Of a DNA stretch of 64,000 nt, positions 1 through 10,641 are shown piece after piece; position 1 is the stretch's first letter; each line of letters starts with the position of its first letter. The stretch comes from Ambrosia x helenae (taxonomy: Eukaryota; Streptophyta; Magnoliopsida; Asterales; Asteraceae). Both the position numbers and the translations under genes were made by a program. The stretch is from NCBI GenBank assembly GCA_030844895.1, contig CM061227.1:1-64000 (forward strand). Reading direction: 5' to 3'. The notes beneath the pieces are model-generated. The model saw only the letters and a program-made list of their open reading frames with translations, did no database searches and was not told the origin of the DNA.

Positions 1-4
1 TAAA

Positions 5-1687
5 TGATGTGCTAAAAGTAGTTTAATAAAAACAACTAAATTAAACCTAAAACTAGACACTAAGTAATACTCTAGACTCTCTAAAACTAAACTACTGACA
101 GGCAAGTGAACCTATCGACTCTAGTAAAGCTAAAGTAAGTCCGGATATCGAACCCACAGGACTCTAATGGAAAACGGTAACTAGACTCGAAAACTTATCT
201 AAAACTGAAAATAAACTATTTATTATTTTAGAGGGGGGGTTTTACTAAAAACTAAAAATGCAATAAAATAAAATAATAACTAAAATTAATTAAACTGAAC
301 TAAAGACACGAACTTAAATGAGCTGAATTCAGATATGACAAGACACTACCTAGACCAGACGCCTAACTATGCTTGATAAGCTTCTATGGTTATGGAACTG
401 CTTTGGAACCGGGATCTTAAAATACTAAACATCAAGAATAAACTAGACACCCTCGACCCTTCTCAAGGGGAAACCCTAGAATATTGTTGTGCTGTTAAAC
501 TACCGGTTGGAGTACAAACCCTCACAGGTTATCTAACTCTTATGATCGAGTACCCGCTAGACAATCTACCTCACAGCGCGAAAGCCTCACTACACTAGGT
601 GCAAGGGGTAATTATTGAAGCCTAGATCTAACTTGATATGCAGGAGTTGAAAGGGAAACTAGGCAGATCTTCTCACAAAGCCTCTAACCTAGCAATCTAA
701 CAACCTAGACATACCAACAAGTCCTCACCTCACAGCTATTGAACTTGGAAGAATACCTAAAATCTTCTAACCATCAAATATCACTCCTATGGTAAACTCG
801 CGAACATTGACCATAAACTAGTTGCTACACAAAGTCTGCAACCTAACTAGCACTCATACATGAAAGACATTCACAAAAGTGCAAGTGGAGTGAATAAGTG
901 ACAATAAAAAAAATAATAGATACGCATATACACCAGATCTAGAGAAATCAAAATCTTTACTGAATCATAAAATCCAAAACAAGTTCCAAAAACCATAAAA
1001 ACGCAAATCAAAACATAGTTATTTGTCTTAGTCTAGGTAGCTATAAGAGTTTAGCCACAAAACATAATCAAAACAGAGATTAAGGTTCATAATATCAATC
1101 AACATAAGTTTTGAATGAGAAAAACTAAGAAACAACTAAACCGAATGATTAACACCCGAGGAAGTCGATCCTTTAGCTTCAAATCTCGAACCTTGCCCTT
1201 TCCTTGCCTTGGAATCACCTTGAGCAGCTCTCTTTTCGTCCAAAAGTGCAGAATGAAGCTTAAAAATTTCGTTCTAGGGTTTTAAAATGCGATTTGGGCT
1301 TGAAAAACACCATTTTGGGCTTTCTGATGGCCATCGTGTCACGCGACGGGGTTCTGGGTAAGTGGTCGCGTGACACGACACGTTCAATCTGACGGGTGAT
1401 TTAAGGGGAGGCGCCGCGTGACACGACAGCAGGCAAGAGATTCCGTCGCGTGACACGACGGGGTGATTTTTCCAATTTTGTTTATTTTTTATCTTCTCTT
1501 TTCACCTGCGACTCATCCGGGACCTCGTAAAGCACCGTTTATGCATAAATTTGCCTCTTTTGCCATCCGGATTCCTGTGACACATAAAATACTAAATAGA
1601 AACTGAAAAGTATATATAAACGACACACACTGACTCGATAACGACTCAAATTATGCACAAATAACCGATGTATTTTGCAATACATCA
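5..1687 (-). repeat. 3' LTR of the Athila-like element
   Basis: This 1683-bp copy matches 10642-12323 almost base for base. It is bounded by TGATGT and ACATCA. On the minus strand a TATA-like stretch lies at about 1612-1625, roughly 65 bases inside the LTR start, so most of the LTR could be downstream of the promoter. Four imperfect-palindrome motifs of the form GTCGCGTGACACGAC lie at 1335-1347, 1365-1379, 1414-1427 and 1445-1459. Confidence 0.95.
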
Positions 1688-1713
1688 AACATCCCCACAC
1701 TTATCTTTTTTTC
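1688..1713 (-). other. Polypurine tract next to the 3' LTR
   Basis: On the minus strand the bases just before the 3' LTR are a purine run ending AAGTGTGGGGATGTT, the expected plus-strand primer. The same AGTGTGGGGAT core recurs inside the element at 2629-2640 and 3057-3067. Confidence 0.8.
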
Positions 1714-2053
1714 GTCCCTGAAAAAGAATTATGCTATGGAATCACAGTTAGGTTTACATCCGGTTTCAAAACATAGGTTACTTAATTTATAATCTACTAA
1801 CGTGTTGATTGCGATTGCAGGTATATTGATCCTCTTAAACCCAAACCGGTTTCCAAGCCCCTTTTCATTTATTTACCTTAAGTTCATGTGAGTTAGTCTA
1901 CCTAGGGTCTCACTCTAAGGAGCCACAGTTCCTCCTAATCCCACCTCAAGCTTATGGAGCTAAGGGAACGACCATTTGACCATTTCCCAACCGTCTTATG
2001 CAGAAAATCAAGAGAATTTAAAATCACTTTTTTTTTTTTCCTTTTTTTTTTCG

Positions 2054-2218
2054 CCATACTAACTCAGAGGGTGTGACCAATCCAAGTCGCTATCCCAGTG
2101 GCCAGGGCACCATAAGCGTCAGTATTCTTTTTTTTTTTTCATCTCAGCATACTTAACTCAGAGGGTGTGGCCAATCCAAGTCGCTATCCCAGTGACCAGC
2201 ACCTTAAGCTTCAGTATT
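2054..2218. repeat. Direct duplication of about 72 bp inside the retrotransposon
   Basis: Two copies at 2054-2126 and 2148-2218 share the core CCAATCCAAGTCGCTATCCC and flanking AACTCAGAGGGTGTG, with a few substitutions and a small indel. A T-rich spacer separates them. Slippage or template switching during reverse transcription would explain it. Confidence 0.85.
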
Positions 2219-2628
2219 TCTGACTTTGATTTCTATTTTTTTTTTTTTTTTTTTTTAAATGACTAGAAATTCTAACGGTTTTCTACTTATAACAGTGCTC
2301 CTTATATATTTTTGGGCGGTTTCGGTCTCCCCGTTTCTCCTAGATGAGAACCCACAAAATAGCCTAACATTAATTAATTTATTATTTTTCAAAGGAAACT
2401 TTTCTACCGGCCGAGCCTACCCACATATCCAAATCAGACCACGTTTTCAATCAATTTTTAATCTCTTATTATACATACTATTTGAAAACCGGACACCTAA
2501 CTTTACCTATCATCTTCCATATTTTATATAATGCAAACTTCAAAATCAGGGACATTTTTTTATTTTTTTCATTTTTTTTTTTATTATTATTTTGTTTTTT
2601 AGAGAAATCAACTATGACAGACACGGTC

Positions 2629-2664
2629 TATCCCCACACTTAAATTTTGCATTGCCCCCAATGC
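2629..2664 (-). promoter_or_regulatory. Hairpin plus internal polypurine-like block
   Basis: The minus strand has a perfect 6-bp hairpin GCATTG-GGGG-CAATGC (2649-2664) followed 8 bases on by TTAAGTGTGGGGATA, which repeats the core of the real polypurine tract. A similar hairpin plus GTGTGGGG block recurs in plant Athila/Tat 3' regions as I remember them. An internal plus-strand primer or an RNA signal is possible; the function is not known. Confidence 0.55.
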
Positions 2665-5003
2665 AGGAATGGACAACTGACTCAAACACAATAGTAAAAC
2701 TGACACTAAACAAAAAGAAAAACCAAAAGAAAAAGAAAAAGAAAAAAAAACTTAGCTGTAAATATAGCAAGACTGTAATGTGCCAGTCGAATCCAAAAAT
2801 TATGCCCTCCAATTCAAACGTGCTCAGCAAACAATTCCAAATTCTCAGTAACGAACGAAAACGGCCAAGTATTCTACCAAACACACAGAATCACATCATA
2901 GCCAACATATAGATAGATATAAAGTACCAACCTGCCAACCATATCCCAGAGCATGTCACAAAATATCAAGTTTAGTACAGACCATGATCAAATAAAAAAA
3001 AACATCAAAAAGAAAAATAAACAAAAGATAAAACCAGATGATCATGTTGCACTCGTATCCCCACACTGCTCCTAGTCATCCTGTGGATCCTGCTGCTCTG
3101 GTGCTCTGAAACTGAATCGGTTTGCAAGGTGGATCCCGTTTTCTTTTTGCTGCTTTCGAAGGGCCTTCACCTGACATATCTGCAAAACAACTTTAAAGAA
3201 GCAAACAAAAAGTTAATTTGATATTAGTAAACGACCGTATAGCATTTCTTTCGCGGTTCGTGACAGACAGGACTGACAACTGGGGTTATCAAGTAGATGT
3301 TAACCGCGCCTCGCCCGAATGGAGATTGAGTACGGGCAAGGCGGCTCGTGCCTATAAGCCAAAGAAAACCCCAGCGACTCGACTCAAGACAGAATATTAA
3401 ACTTAAGACTCAATTTACATACACGACGCAAGATTATGTAAGAACTAACTTAAAATACACATACCCCATCCCGGCACTTTAATTGTCCGCAATTAAGTAC
3501 AAGTGCCTAATTGATGCAAAATGGCGACCCGAAAAACATAATGGAGATTGGAGAAAACGATTAGTTTTTTGAAAAAATTAAATTCGGGTTGAAAAACTCC
3601 CCTTAGACGGGGGAGCTTTTGCCATTTTGTACCTAATAAAACGCCAATAACAATATCACATAACCCAACACATAACAATCAAGACATAAGCGACATAAAA
3701 GACGCGACGCTAACAGACTAGAGACCTAAGTAAAACTTAACCAAATAAAATTAAGACTCGACTAAAGGACATTATCAATGACCAAAACAACGACACAAGA
3801 ACACAATCCCAAACAAAATCACAATACTAATAACACTAAACCAAAGATAATAATGAACAAAAACGACTCTAGAGACGCGACACACACAACACAACTCCAA
3901 CAAAACAAAACCGACACAAGCCAAACAAAAACAATAAAACACGACAGTACGACCGCGACACGACTGACATAAGCTAATTGTGGACCACTAAACGCAGACA
4001 ATAATAAAAGAAAAGGCAAGAATGTATACCTGTGAGAGCTTGAACAGAAATAAAAACACCAGGTAGGTCTGTGGTCTGTTGTAACGCGGCAAAGAGGGGT
4101 GGTCGGAGGTGTGATGGTGGACGAAGGGTGGTTGGGTGAAAAGGGTTTCAGGTGCGGCGGTGTTTGGTTGGTTGCAGGGGGGTTTTGGAGGTGGTTGTGC
4201 GGAGGTGGAGGAGCTGGGTTAGGGTGGAGGTGGAGGTGGGTCCGTCGGTTATGGAGAGGAGGAGTGTTAGGGTTTGGTTGGTTGAGAGGAGGAGGAAGGA
4301 AGAAAGTAGCAGGGGGGCGGAGGGTGGGTGGCTGCCAGAGGGGTGGGGGTAGGTTGTTAGCGGCGGCGGTGGGAGGGTTTCTGGCGTTGAGGAGCGGTTG
4401 GGGCCGGAGGCGGAGGTGTGGTGAAAAAGGGTTGGGGTTTTTGGTGGTGCGGTGGTGGTAGGGGAGGAGGAGGTTGTTGGTGGCTGACGGAGGGGTTGGA
4501 GGGCGGATGGTGATGGGGGTGGGCCGGAGGTGAGTGGGGGGTGGAGGTGGAGGGTGTGTGGAGGGGTTAAGATGGAAGAAGAAGAAGCAGATGTGCAGAT
4601 GTCGTCTCGAATTTTTTTTATTTTTTTTTTTTAAGGAAACACGCCGCGTCACGCGACCAAGAGAGGGGTCTCGTCGCGTAGCACGATGAGTGAAATTTCA
4701 CAGAAAGTTGTGTACTTTGGGTCTTTCATGCCTTAGAAAAATTTGAGTTTTTTCATTTACCTCTTCCAACACCCAAAATTGAATGAAAATTTGACTAACT
4801 TACCTGGAGTCCATGTTTTGCTCATGTTTTTCTCTTCAAATTTGGCTATGAATTCCTGCAACATGACTTCAACACACAAACACAAAACCGAAAAACGACG
4901 AAAAACACAAACAAAAATATAAAATTAGCTGAAAATTAAAGGAAAATAAACCTCTACAAACTCTACACTTGGGACCTTTCCCAAGTTCTAACCATCTCTC
5001 ATC

Positions 5004-8000
5004 CTAAGGGGTCTCGAGAGGAGTTTCCTCCTTCTCTGTCGGGTCTAACGGTCCTCCAATATAAAGCTTAAGCCTATGACCGTTAACCTTCCAAGTGCTT
5101 CCATCTGCATCGTTTAGTAGTTCGACTGTGCCATATGGGAAAACCTCATTAACTGTATATGGACCTGCCCATTTGGACTTAAGCTTACCTGCGAACAACT
5201 TCAACCGTGAATTATATAAAAGCACTTTATCTCCCTTTCTAAACTCCTTCACCTTCTTGATCCTCTTATCATGCAACTCCTTAGTTTTCTCTTTAATGCT
5301 CAATGACCGTGCATATGCTGCATCCCGAAGCTCTTCCAACTCATGAAGCTGGAAAAATCGTCTCTTAGCGGCCTCGGTAAGATCAAGATTAACCGCCTTT
5401 AGGGCCCAAAGAGCTCGATGTTCTAACTCAACGGGTAGATGACACGCTTTACCATAAACAATCATAAAAGGTGTAGTACCTAATGGCGTTTTATAAGCGG
5501 TCCTAAACGCCCAAAGCGCATCATCTAACTTGTCGGACCAATCCTTCCGACTTTTCCCAACGGTTTTCTCTAGAATTCTTTTCACTCCTCGGTTTGCATT
5601 CTCCACTTGACCGCTTGTTTGGGGATGGTAAGCGGTCGATAAACGGTGAGTGACCCCGTAGCGCGCTAACACCTTTTCCATCATGGTGTTACAGAAATGC
5701 GTACCACGGTCACTAATAAGTGCCTTGGGAGTACCAAACCGAGTGAACAACTTCTTCAAAAATTTCACCACCACTCGGGCGTCATTAGTAGGTAGAGCTT
5801 GCGCTTCCACCCACTTTGAAACATAATCAATGGCCACGAGGATGTACCGGTTCCCTCCAGAAATGGGGAACGGTCCCATGAAATCAATGCCCCAGACATC
5901 AAAAACTTCAAGAACCTGAATGGGGTTCTGAGGCATCTCATCCTTGGATGAAATGTTACCGGTGCGTTGACAAGCGTCGCACCGCTTCACGAAATCGAGG
6001 GCATCCTTCACCACAGTAGGCCAATAAAAACCACTATCAAAGACCTTTTGTGCAGTTGTGTGATGAGCATGGTGCCCTCCATAGAGACTCTCATGGCAAT
6101 GCCTAATAATCTCTAGTCCCTCTTCTCTACTAACACATCTCCTTAAAATCCTATCACCACCTATTCTAAACAGAAAAGGGTCATCCCACACATACTTAGT
6201 AGCATCTCTAAGAAACTTCTTACGCTGTTGGGTATTCATACCCTCTACCAACATCCCATGAGCAAGATAATTTGCCAAATCAGTGAACCATGGCATACCT
6301 TGCTTCTCAGCCTCAACAAAATCTATGGACTCGTGAGGGAATTTATCTCCAATCGCCTCCTCACGAATCTCCTCTCTACTCGGATCCTCTAAACGAGAGA
6401 GGTGGTCCGCAGCCACATTCTCTGCCCCTCTCTTATCCTTAATCTCTATATCAAACTCAGAAAGCAAAAGGATCCACCGAATCAAACGAGGTTTGGCATC
6501 CTTCTTTGCGAACAGAAACCGCAAAGCCGAGTGATCAGTAAAAACGGTGGTTTTGGACAGCACGAGATAAGAACGAAATTTATCAAAAGCAAATACAACC
6601 GCCAAGAGCTCTTTCTCGGTAGTTGTATAGTTCTCCTGAGCATCATTAAGGGTCTTACTGGCGTAGTAGATAGGATGAAAATGTTTGTCACGCCTCTGCC
6701 CTAAGACTGCCCCGACTGCGTAGTCACTCGCATCACACATGAGCTCAAAAGGCAAGCTCCAGTCGGGTGAAACTAAGATAGGAGCACTCACCAACCGCTC
6801 CTTTAAAAACTCAAAAGCCTTAAGACACTCCTCATCAAAGACAAAAGGAACGTCTTTCTCAAGAAGACGGGTCATGGGGCGAGTGATTTTGGAAAAATCC
6901 TTAATGAACCTACGATAGAAGCCCGCATGACCAAGAAAACTACGGATGGACTTGACATTGGTCGGAGGTGGAAGCCTACTAATAGTGTCAATCTTAGCCC
7001 TATCAACTTCTATACCATCCCTAGAAATCTTATGGCCTAGAACTATCCCCTCAGTCACCATAAAGTGACACTTCTCCCAATTCAACATTAACTTAGACTC
7101 TACACATCTCTCTAACATCCTCTCTAAGTTAACCAAACAAACATCAAAAGAGCTACCATAAACCGAAAAATCATCCATGAAAACCTCCATAGATGTCTCA
7201 ATCATATCCTGAAAGATAGCTATCATGCAACGCTGAAAGGTGGCCGGAGCGTTACATAACCCAAACGGCATGCGGCGATACGCATAAGTGCCATATGGGC
7301 ATGTAAAGGTGGTCTTCTCCTGATCCTCCGGTGCAATGGGGATCTGGAAATAACCTGAAAAACCGTCAAGGAAACAGTAAAACTGCTGCCCTGCCAGACG
7401 CTCCAACATCTGATCAATGAACGGGAGAGGAAAATGGTCTTTCCTGGTGGCGTCATTCAGTCTCCTATAATCAATACAGACACGCCAACCAGTGACAGTA
7501 CGAGTGGGAATGAGCTCATTCTTCTCATTAGTAACCACAGTCATCCCTCCCTTCTTAGGGACAACCTGAGTCGGGCTCACCCACGGGGAATCAGAGATGG
7601 GATAGATCAGACCAGCATCCATAAGCTTAAGAACCTCATTCCTAACTACTTCCTGCATGTTCGGATTTAGGCGTCTCTGAGGCTGCACCACAGGCTTATA
7701 ATTATCCTCCATGAGTATCCTGTGGGTGCAGTATGTAGGGCTGATGCCCTTGATGTCAGAGAGCCTCCATGCAATGGCTTGCTTATGTGCCTTCAACACA
7801 GCAAGCAACCGACTCTTCTCCTCCTCCGTCAATTTAGATGAAATAATGACGGGCAAACTAGCATTCTCCCCTAAGTAGGCATACTCTAAGTGAGAGGGTA
7901 AAACCTTAAGTTCTAAAGGCGGTGGTATCTCTAATGAAGGTTTACTACTCTCCTCACGAACCTCACTAATCTCTAATGCCTCAGGAAACAAAGGGGCTTC

Positions 8001-10448
8001 CTCCCCAACCAAATCTAACTCCTCATCATGGGTTTCAACTACCAAATCACCCCCGCAGATGTAATCAAGACATCGGTCCACCCGAGAAATAAAAGAATTT
8101 ATGAAGTAAACAGAGTCAGTGGGACCGCTAAAATCGTCTTGACTACCAGGGTATCTCATGGATTTGACGATCTCAAATGTGACCGTCTCATCTCCTACGC
8201 GTAGAGTGATCTTCCCGTCAAAGACATCAATGAGTGCCTTGGCGGTACGCAGAAACGGACGGCCCAGAATTAGAGGTACTTTGTCGTCTACCTCCATGTC
8301 AAGAATAACGAAATCCACGGGGAAAACAAATTTATCAACTTTCACCAACAAGTTTTCCACAATGCCCCGTGGATATTTGACCGATCGGTCAGCAAGGGAT
8401 AAAGTCATGCGCGTTGGGGTCAGGTCACCTAGGTCTAGTTTCTCATAAAGAGAATAAGGCATCAGGTTGATACTAGCACCTAAGTCTGCCAACGCGTGGT
8501 TTTGAGTGTCACTACCAAACATACACGGGATTGTAAAAATCCCGGGGTCTGTCAATTTCTCCGGTAGCTTGTTCAAAACCACCGCAGAACATCCCGCAGT
8601 CAATGGAATGTTTGAGACCTCCCCCAGCCTATCTTTCCTTTTCAGAAGATCTTTAAGGAATTTGGCATATTTAGGCATATGCTGGAGGGCCTCAATGAAC
8701 GGAAGATTGATTTTAAGCTGCTTAAACATATCTAGAAAATGTCCATACTCCTTAGCATATTTCTGGTTCCTAAGGCGGGCTGGGTATGGAAGACGAGAAG
8801 GATCAATCTCAGGGGTGGGCCTAATCGGTGTGGGTGTCCTACCTACAACCTTCTCTATCTGAGGCTCACTATTTGGTGCGGTACTTGCTGGGACTAGCCT
8901 AGGTTGCACCCTACTAGGAGCCTCCATCTCTATTTCCTCATCTACCTGCTCCTCTACCTCACTCTCTACCTGCTCACTAACTCTCTCTGCCCCTCTACCA
9001 CTACGAGTGGTGACTGCTTTCAGTTGGGCGGCTGGGTTGGGCTGAGTACTACCCGAGAACTGACCTTGGGGCCGCTCTTCCAACTGCCTAGCAATGTCAC
9101 CAACGGTACGCTGAAGATCTAAGAACGCAGAGTGTTGATTTTTCAAGAGCATAGCCTGATTTTTCAATAAGGTGTCATGCTCTGCTAGAGTTTTCTGGGT
9201 CTGGGCATCTTTAGCTACTAATTGGGTTAAAAGCTCTTCTATTTTACCCAAACCACCCTCAGTACCCGAACCTACATTATTACCCGAATTTCCACCCGAA
9301 TACTGACCCTGCCCCTGGTTATGAGTAGAGTTTGATGAGAAACCAGGGGGATTACTGGAAGATTTCCAGCTGAAGTTTGGATGATTCCTCCAACCTGGGT
9401 TGTAAGAATTTCCATAAGAGTTATTTGACCCGCGGTTCTGACCGCCTACAAAATCCACCTGCTCATCCTGATGAATCAAAGGGCATTCAGAAGTAGCATG
9501 CCCTCCCCTACACATCTCACATTTTTCAGATTTCAATTTTAACTCCTTCACTTCCTTAGTCAGTGCATCTAAAGCAGCAGCCACACTAGTATCCAATGTG
9601 ACTTGGTGAACACCTCGAGCTGGTGAGGTGGTACTAGGTGCAGGAATAGAATTCCTGAGTAATGTCCGCTGCTCATGGTCTGTTTGGGCAAAGCTTTCAA
9701 ATAAGTCATTGCATTCGGCCGCAGTTTTCTTACCCATCATGTGGCCGCCTGCAGAAGTGTCAAAACGGTTCTTTGCCTCATAAGTTAAGCCATTGTAGAA
9801 TTTCTCTACAAGGGCCCAATCAGTCAGACCATGTTGGGAGCACCTGCTAAGCAGGTTTTGAAAACGCTCCCATGCAAGATAATAAGGCTCATCAGGTTCC
9901 ATCCGGAACGAGTGGATCTGATCGCGAAGGCGGGAGGCCTTACTAGGGGGAAAGTACTTATTCAGAAAAGCTTCTTTGAGGGCATCCCAAGTGTTAAAAG
10001 TGTCGGTAGGGTGAGAGTCGAGCCAAGTGGCGGCTCGACCAGCTAGGGAAAATGGGAACAGCTGGAGGAATTTAGCATCATCTGAGGCACCCTGTAGCTT
10101 AAAGGTAGCTATGATGCGAGTCAGACGGGCTATGTGGGCCGGGGCATCCTCATCATCGCGGCCATGGAATTGACAGGTGTTACCAATGGCCGTCATGATG
10201 TAGGAGGGTATCTGCCAGGACCCCTCATTGTTGATGGCTGGGATGGTAATAGGGGAGTTAACTCCCGTAAAACCCAGGGTGGATTGTTGGTGGACAGTGC
10301 GACGTTCAGCCATTTGGGGAAGGTTTGGTGGTGGACTGGGTGGTGGGGAAGGCGAACTAGAAGACCTAGAAGAACTAGAGCTAGAAGAACTTACCTCTTC
10401 AAGCTTAACTGCAGCAGCTGACTTGCTCCTTGAACGAGTAACTGGCAT
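5004..10448 (-). CDS. Gag-pol polyprotein of Athila-like retrotransposon, intact
   Basis: One open frame of 1814 residues with no stop or frameshift between gag and pol. In order: a Ser/Pro-rich start, a retrotransposon gag domain (about 75-260), a zinc knuckle CEMCRGGHATSEC (310-322), a low-complexity linker, an aspartic protease with DLGAS (655-659) and ILGRPF (727-732), reverse transcriptase with FMDD (1090-1093), RNase H starting at CDAS (1238-1241), and an integrase with an HHCC zinc finger (about 1450-1493) and the catalytic triad D1522, D1580, E1616 in the contexts GIDFMG, ISDRGTHF and GQVEN. It copies the element's RNA into DNA and inserts it. The start is the first Met, 169 bases after the primer site. 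DLGAS in place of DTG/DSG is usual in this lineage (recall). No separate env-like gene follows. Confidence 0.96.
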   Translation of the reverse strand: MPVTRSRSKSAAAVKLEEVSSSSSSSSRSSSSPSPPPSPPPNLPQMAERRTVHQQSTLGFTGVNSPITIPAINNEGSWQIPSYIMTAIGNTCQFHGRDDEDAPAHIARLTRIIATFKLQGASDDAKFLQLFPFSLAGRAATWLDSHPTDTFNTWDALKEAFLNKYFPPSKASRLRDQIHSFRMEPDEPYYLAWERFQNLLSRCSQHGLTDWALVEKFYNGLTYEAKNRFDTSAGGHMMGKKTAAECNDLFESFAQTDHEQRTLLRNSIPAPSTTSPARGVHQVTLDTSVAAALDALTKEVKELKLKSEKCEMCRGGHATSECPLIHQDEQVDFVGGQNRGSNNSYGNSYNPGWRNHPNFSWKSSSNPPGFSSNSTHNQGQGQYSGGNSGNNVGSGTEGGLGKIEELLTQLVAKDAQTQKTLAEHDTLLKNQAMLLKNQHSAFLDLQRTVGDIARQLEERPQGQFSGSTQPNPAAQLKAVTTRSGRGAERVSEQVESEVEEQVDEEIEMEAPSRVQPRLVPASTAPNSEPQIEKVVGRTPTPIRPTPEIDPSRLPYPARLRNQKYAKEYGHFLDMFKQLKINLPFIEALQHMPKYAKFLKDLLKRKDRLGEVSNIPLTAGCSAVVLNKLPEKLTDPGIFTIPCMFGSDTQNHALADLGASINLMPYSLYEKLDLGDLTPTRMTLSLADRSVKYPRGIVENLLVKVDKFVFPVDFVILDMEVDDKVPLILGRPFLRTAKALIDVFDGKITLRVGDETVTFEIVKSMRYPGSQDDFSGPTDSVYFINSFISRVDRCLDYICGGDLVVETHDEELDLVGEEAPLFPEALEISEVREESSKPSLEIPPPLELKVLPSHLEYAYLGENASLPVIISSKLTEEEKSRLLAVLKAHKQAIAWRLSDIKGISPTYCTHRILMEDNYKPVVQPQRRLNPNMQEVVRNEVLKLMDAGLIYPISDSPWVSPTQVVPKKGGMTVVTNEKNELIPTRTVTGWRVCIDYRRLNDATRKDHFPLPFIDQMLERLAGQQFYCFLDGFSGYFQIPIAPEDQEKTTFTCPYGTYAYRRMPFGLCNAPATFQRCMIAIFQDMIETSMEVFMDDFSVYGSSFDVCLVNLERMLERCVESKLMLNWEKCHFMVTEGIVLGHKISRDGIEVDRAKIDTISRLPPPTNVKSIRSFLGHAGFYRRFIKDFSKITRPMTRLLEKDVPFVFDEECLKAFEFLKERLVSAPILVSPDWSLPFELMCDASDYAVGAVLGQRRDKHFHPIYYASKTLNDAQENYTTTEKELLAVVFAFDKFRSYLVLSKTTVFTDHSALRFLFAKKDAKPRLIRWILLLSEFDIEIKDKRGAENVAADHLSRLEDPSREEIREEAIGDKFPHESIDFVEAEKQGMPWFTDLANYLAHGMLVEGMNTQQRKKFLRDATKYVWDDPFLFRIGGDRILRRCVSREEGLEIIRHCHESLYGGHHAHHTTAQKVFDSGFYWPTVVKDALDFVKRCDACQRTGNISSKDEMPQNPIQVLEVFDVWGIDFMGPFPISGGNRYILVAIDYVSKWVEAQALPTNDARVVVKFLKKLFTRFGTPKALISDRGTHFCNTMMEKVLARYGVTHRLSTAYHPQTSGQVENANRGVKRILEKTVGKSRKDWSDKLDDALWAFRTAYKTPLGTTPFMIVYGKACHLPVELEHRALWALKAVNLDLTEAAKRRFFQLHELEELRDAAYARSLSIKEKTKELHDKRIKKVKEFRKGDKVLLYNSRLKLFAGKLKSKWAGPYTVNEVFPYGTVELLNDADGSTWKVNGHRLKLYIGGPLDPTEKEETPLETP

Positions 10449-10617
10449 AAAACTGCAGAGTAGACAATAAAAGAGGTAAGAGAATAACAGATAAAAGAAA
10501 CTAAGAAAAATAGAAAAGACTCGAAATAAAAATAAAAATTAACTGAAATAAAAATAATAAATAGCACAGATATTTCAGATAAGTTCAATCAAAGCTAATT
10601 AACGCAATCGCCAAGAG

Positions 10618-10635
10618 TCCCCGGCAACGGCGCCA
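10618..10635 (-). other. Primer binding site for tRNA-Asp
   Basis: The plus strand reads TCCCCGGCAACGGCGCCA, which is the 3' end of plant tRNA-Asp(GTC) including CCA, 18 of 18 bases. Six bases (10636-10641) separate it from the 5' LTR. It would prime minus-strand DNA synthesis. Primer identity comes from recall of the plant tRNA-Asp T-arm and acceptor sequence. Confidence 0.9.
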
Positions 10636-10641
10636 AAAACT

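Larger units (their letters stand above)
1714..5003 (-). other. Non-coding 3' region between pol and the 3' LTR
   Basis: In several Athila elements this position holds an env-like gene; I recognise none. Contents: long T and A runs, a direct duplication (2054-2218), a hairpin beside a polypurine-like block (2629-2664), and a purine-skewed stretch at 4090-4560. On the minus strand 3819-4652 is open for 277 codons; the predicted chain is Pro/Asn/Thr-rich, then hydrophobic at its C-terminus. The composition looks like a by-product of the G-rich tract and I do not call it a gene. The plus strand is open at 4099-4461 for the same reason. Confidence 0.75.

Noticed and set aside
386..598. 70-codon frame present in both LTRs (also 11021-11233)
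   Set aside because: It lies inside the LTR, antisense to the element, has no known domain, and is duplicated only because the LTRs are identical.
4099..4461. Gly/Arg-rich plus-strand frame of 120 codons
   Set aside because: It is the complement of a purine-skewed tract in the retrotransposon 3' region. There is no domain, and the opposite strand is equally open.
8158..10421. Several plus-strand frames opposite gag-pol
   Set aside because: They are antisense shadows of the long conserved minus-strand coding region.
10618..10635. tRNA-Asp gene fragment
   Set aside because: Only the 3' end matches and it adjoins the LTR, so it is a primer binding site and not a tRNA gene.
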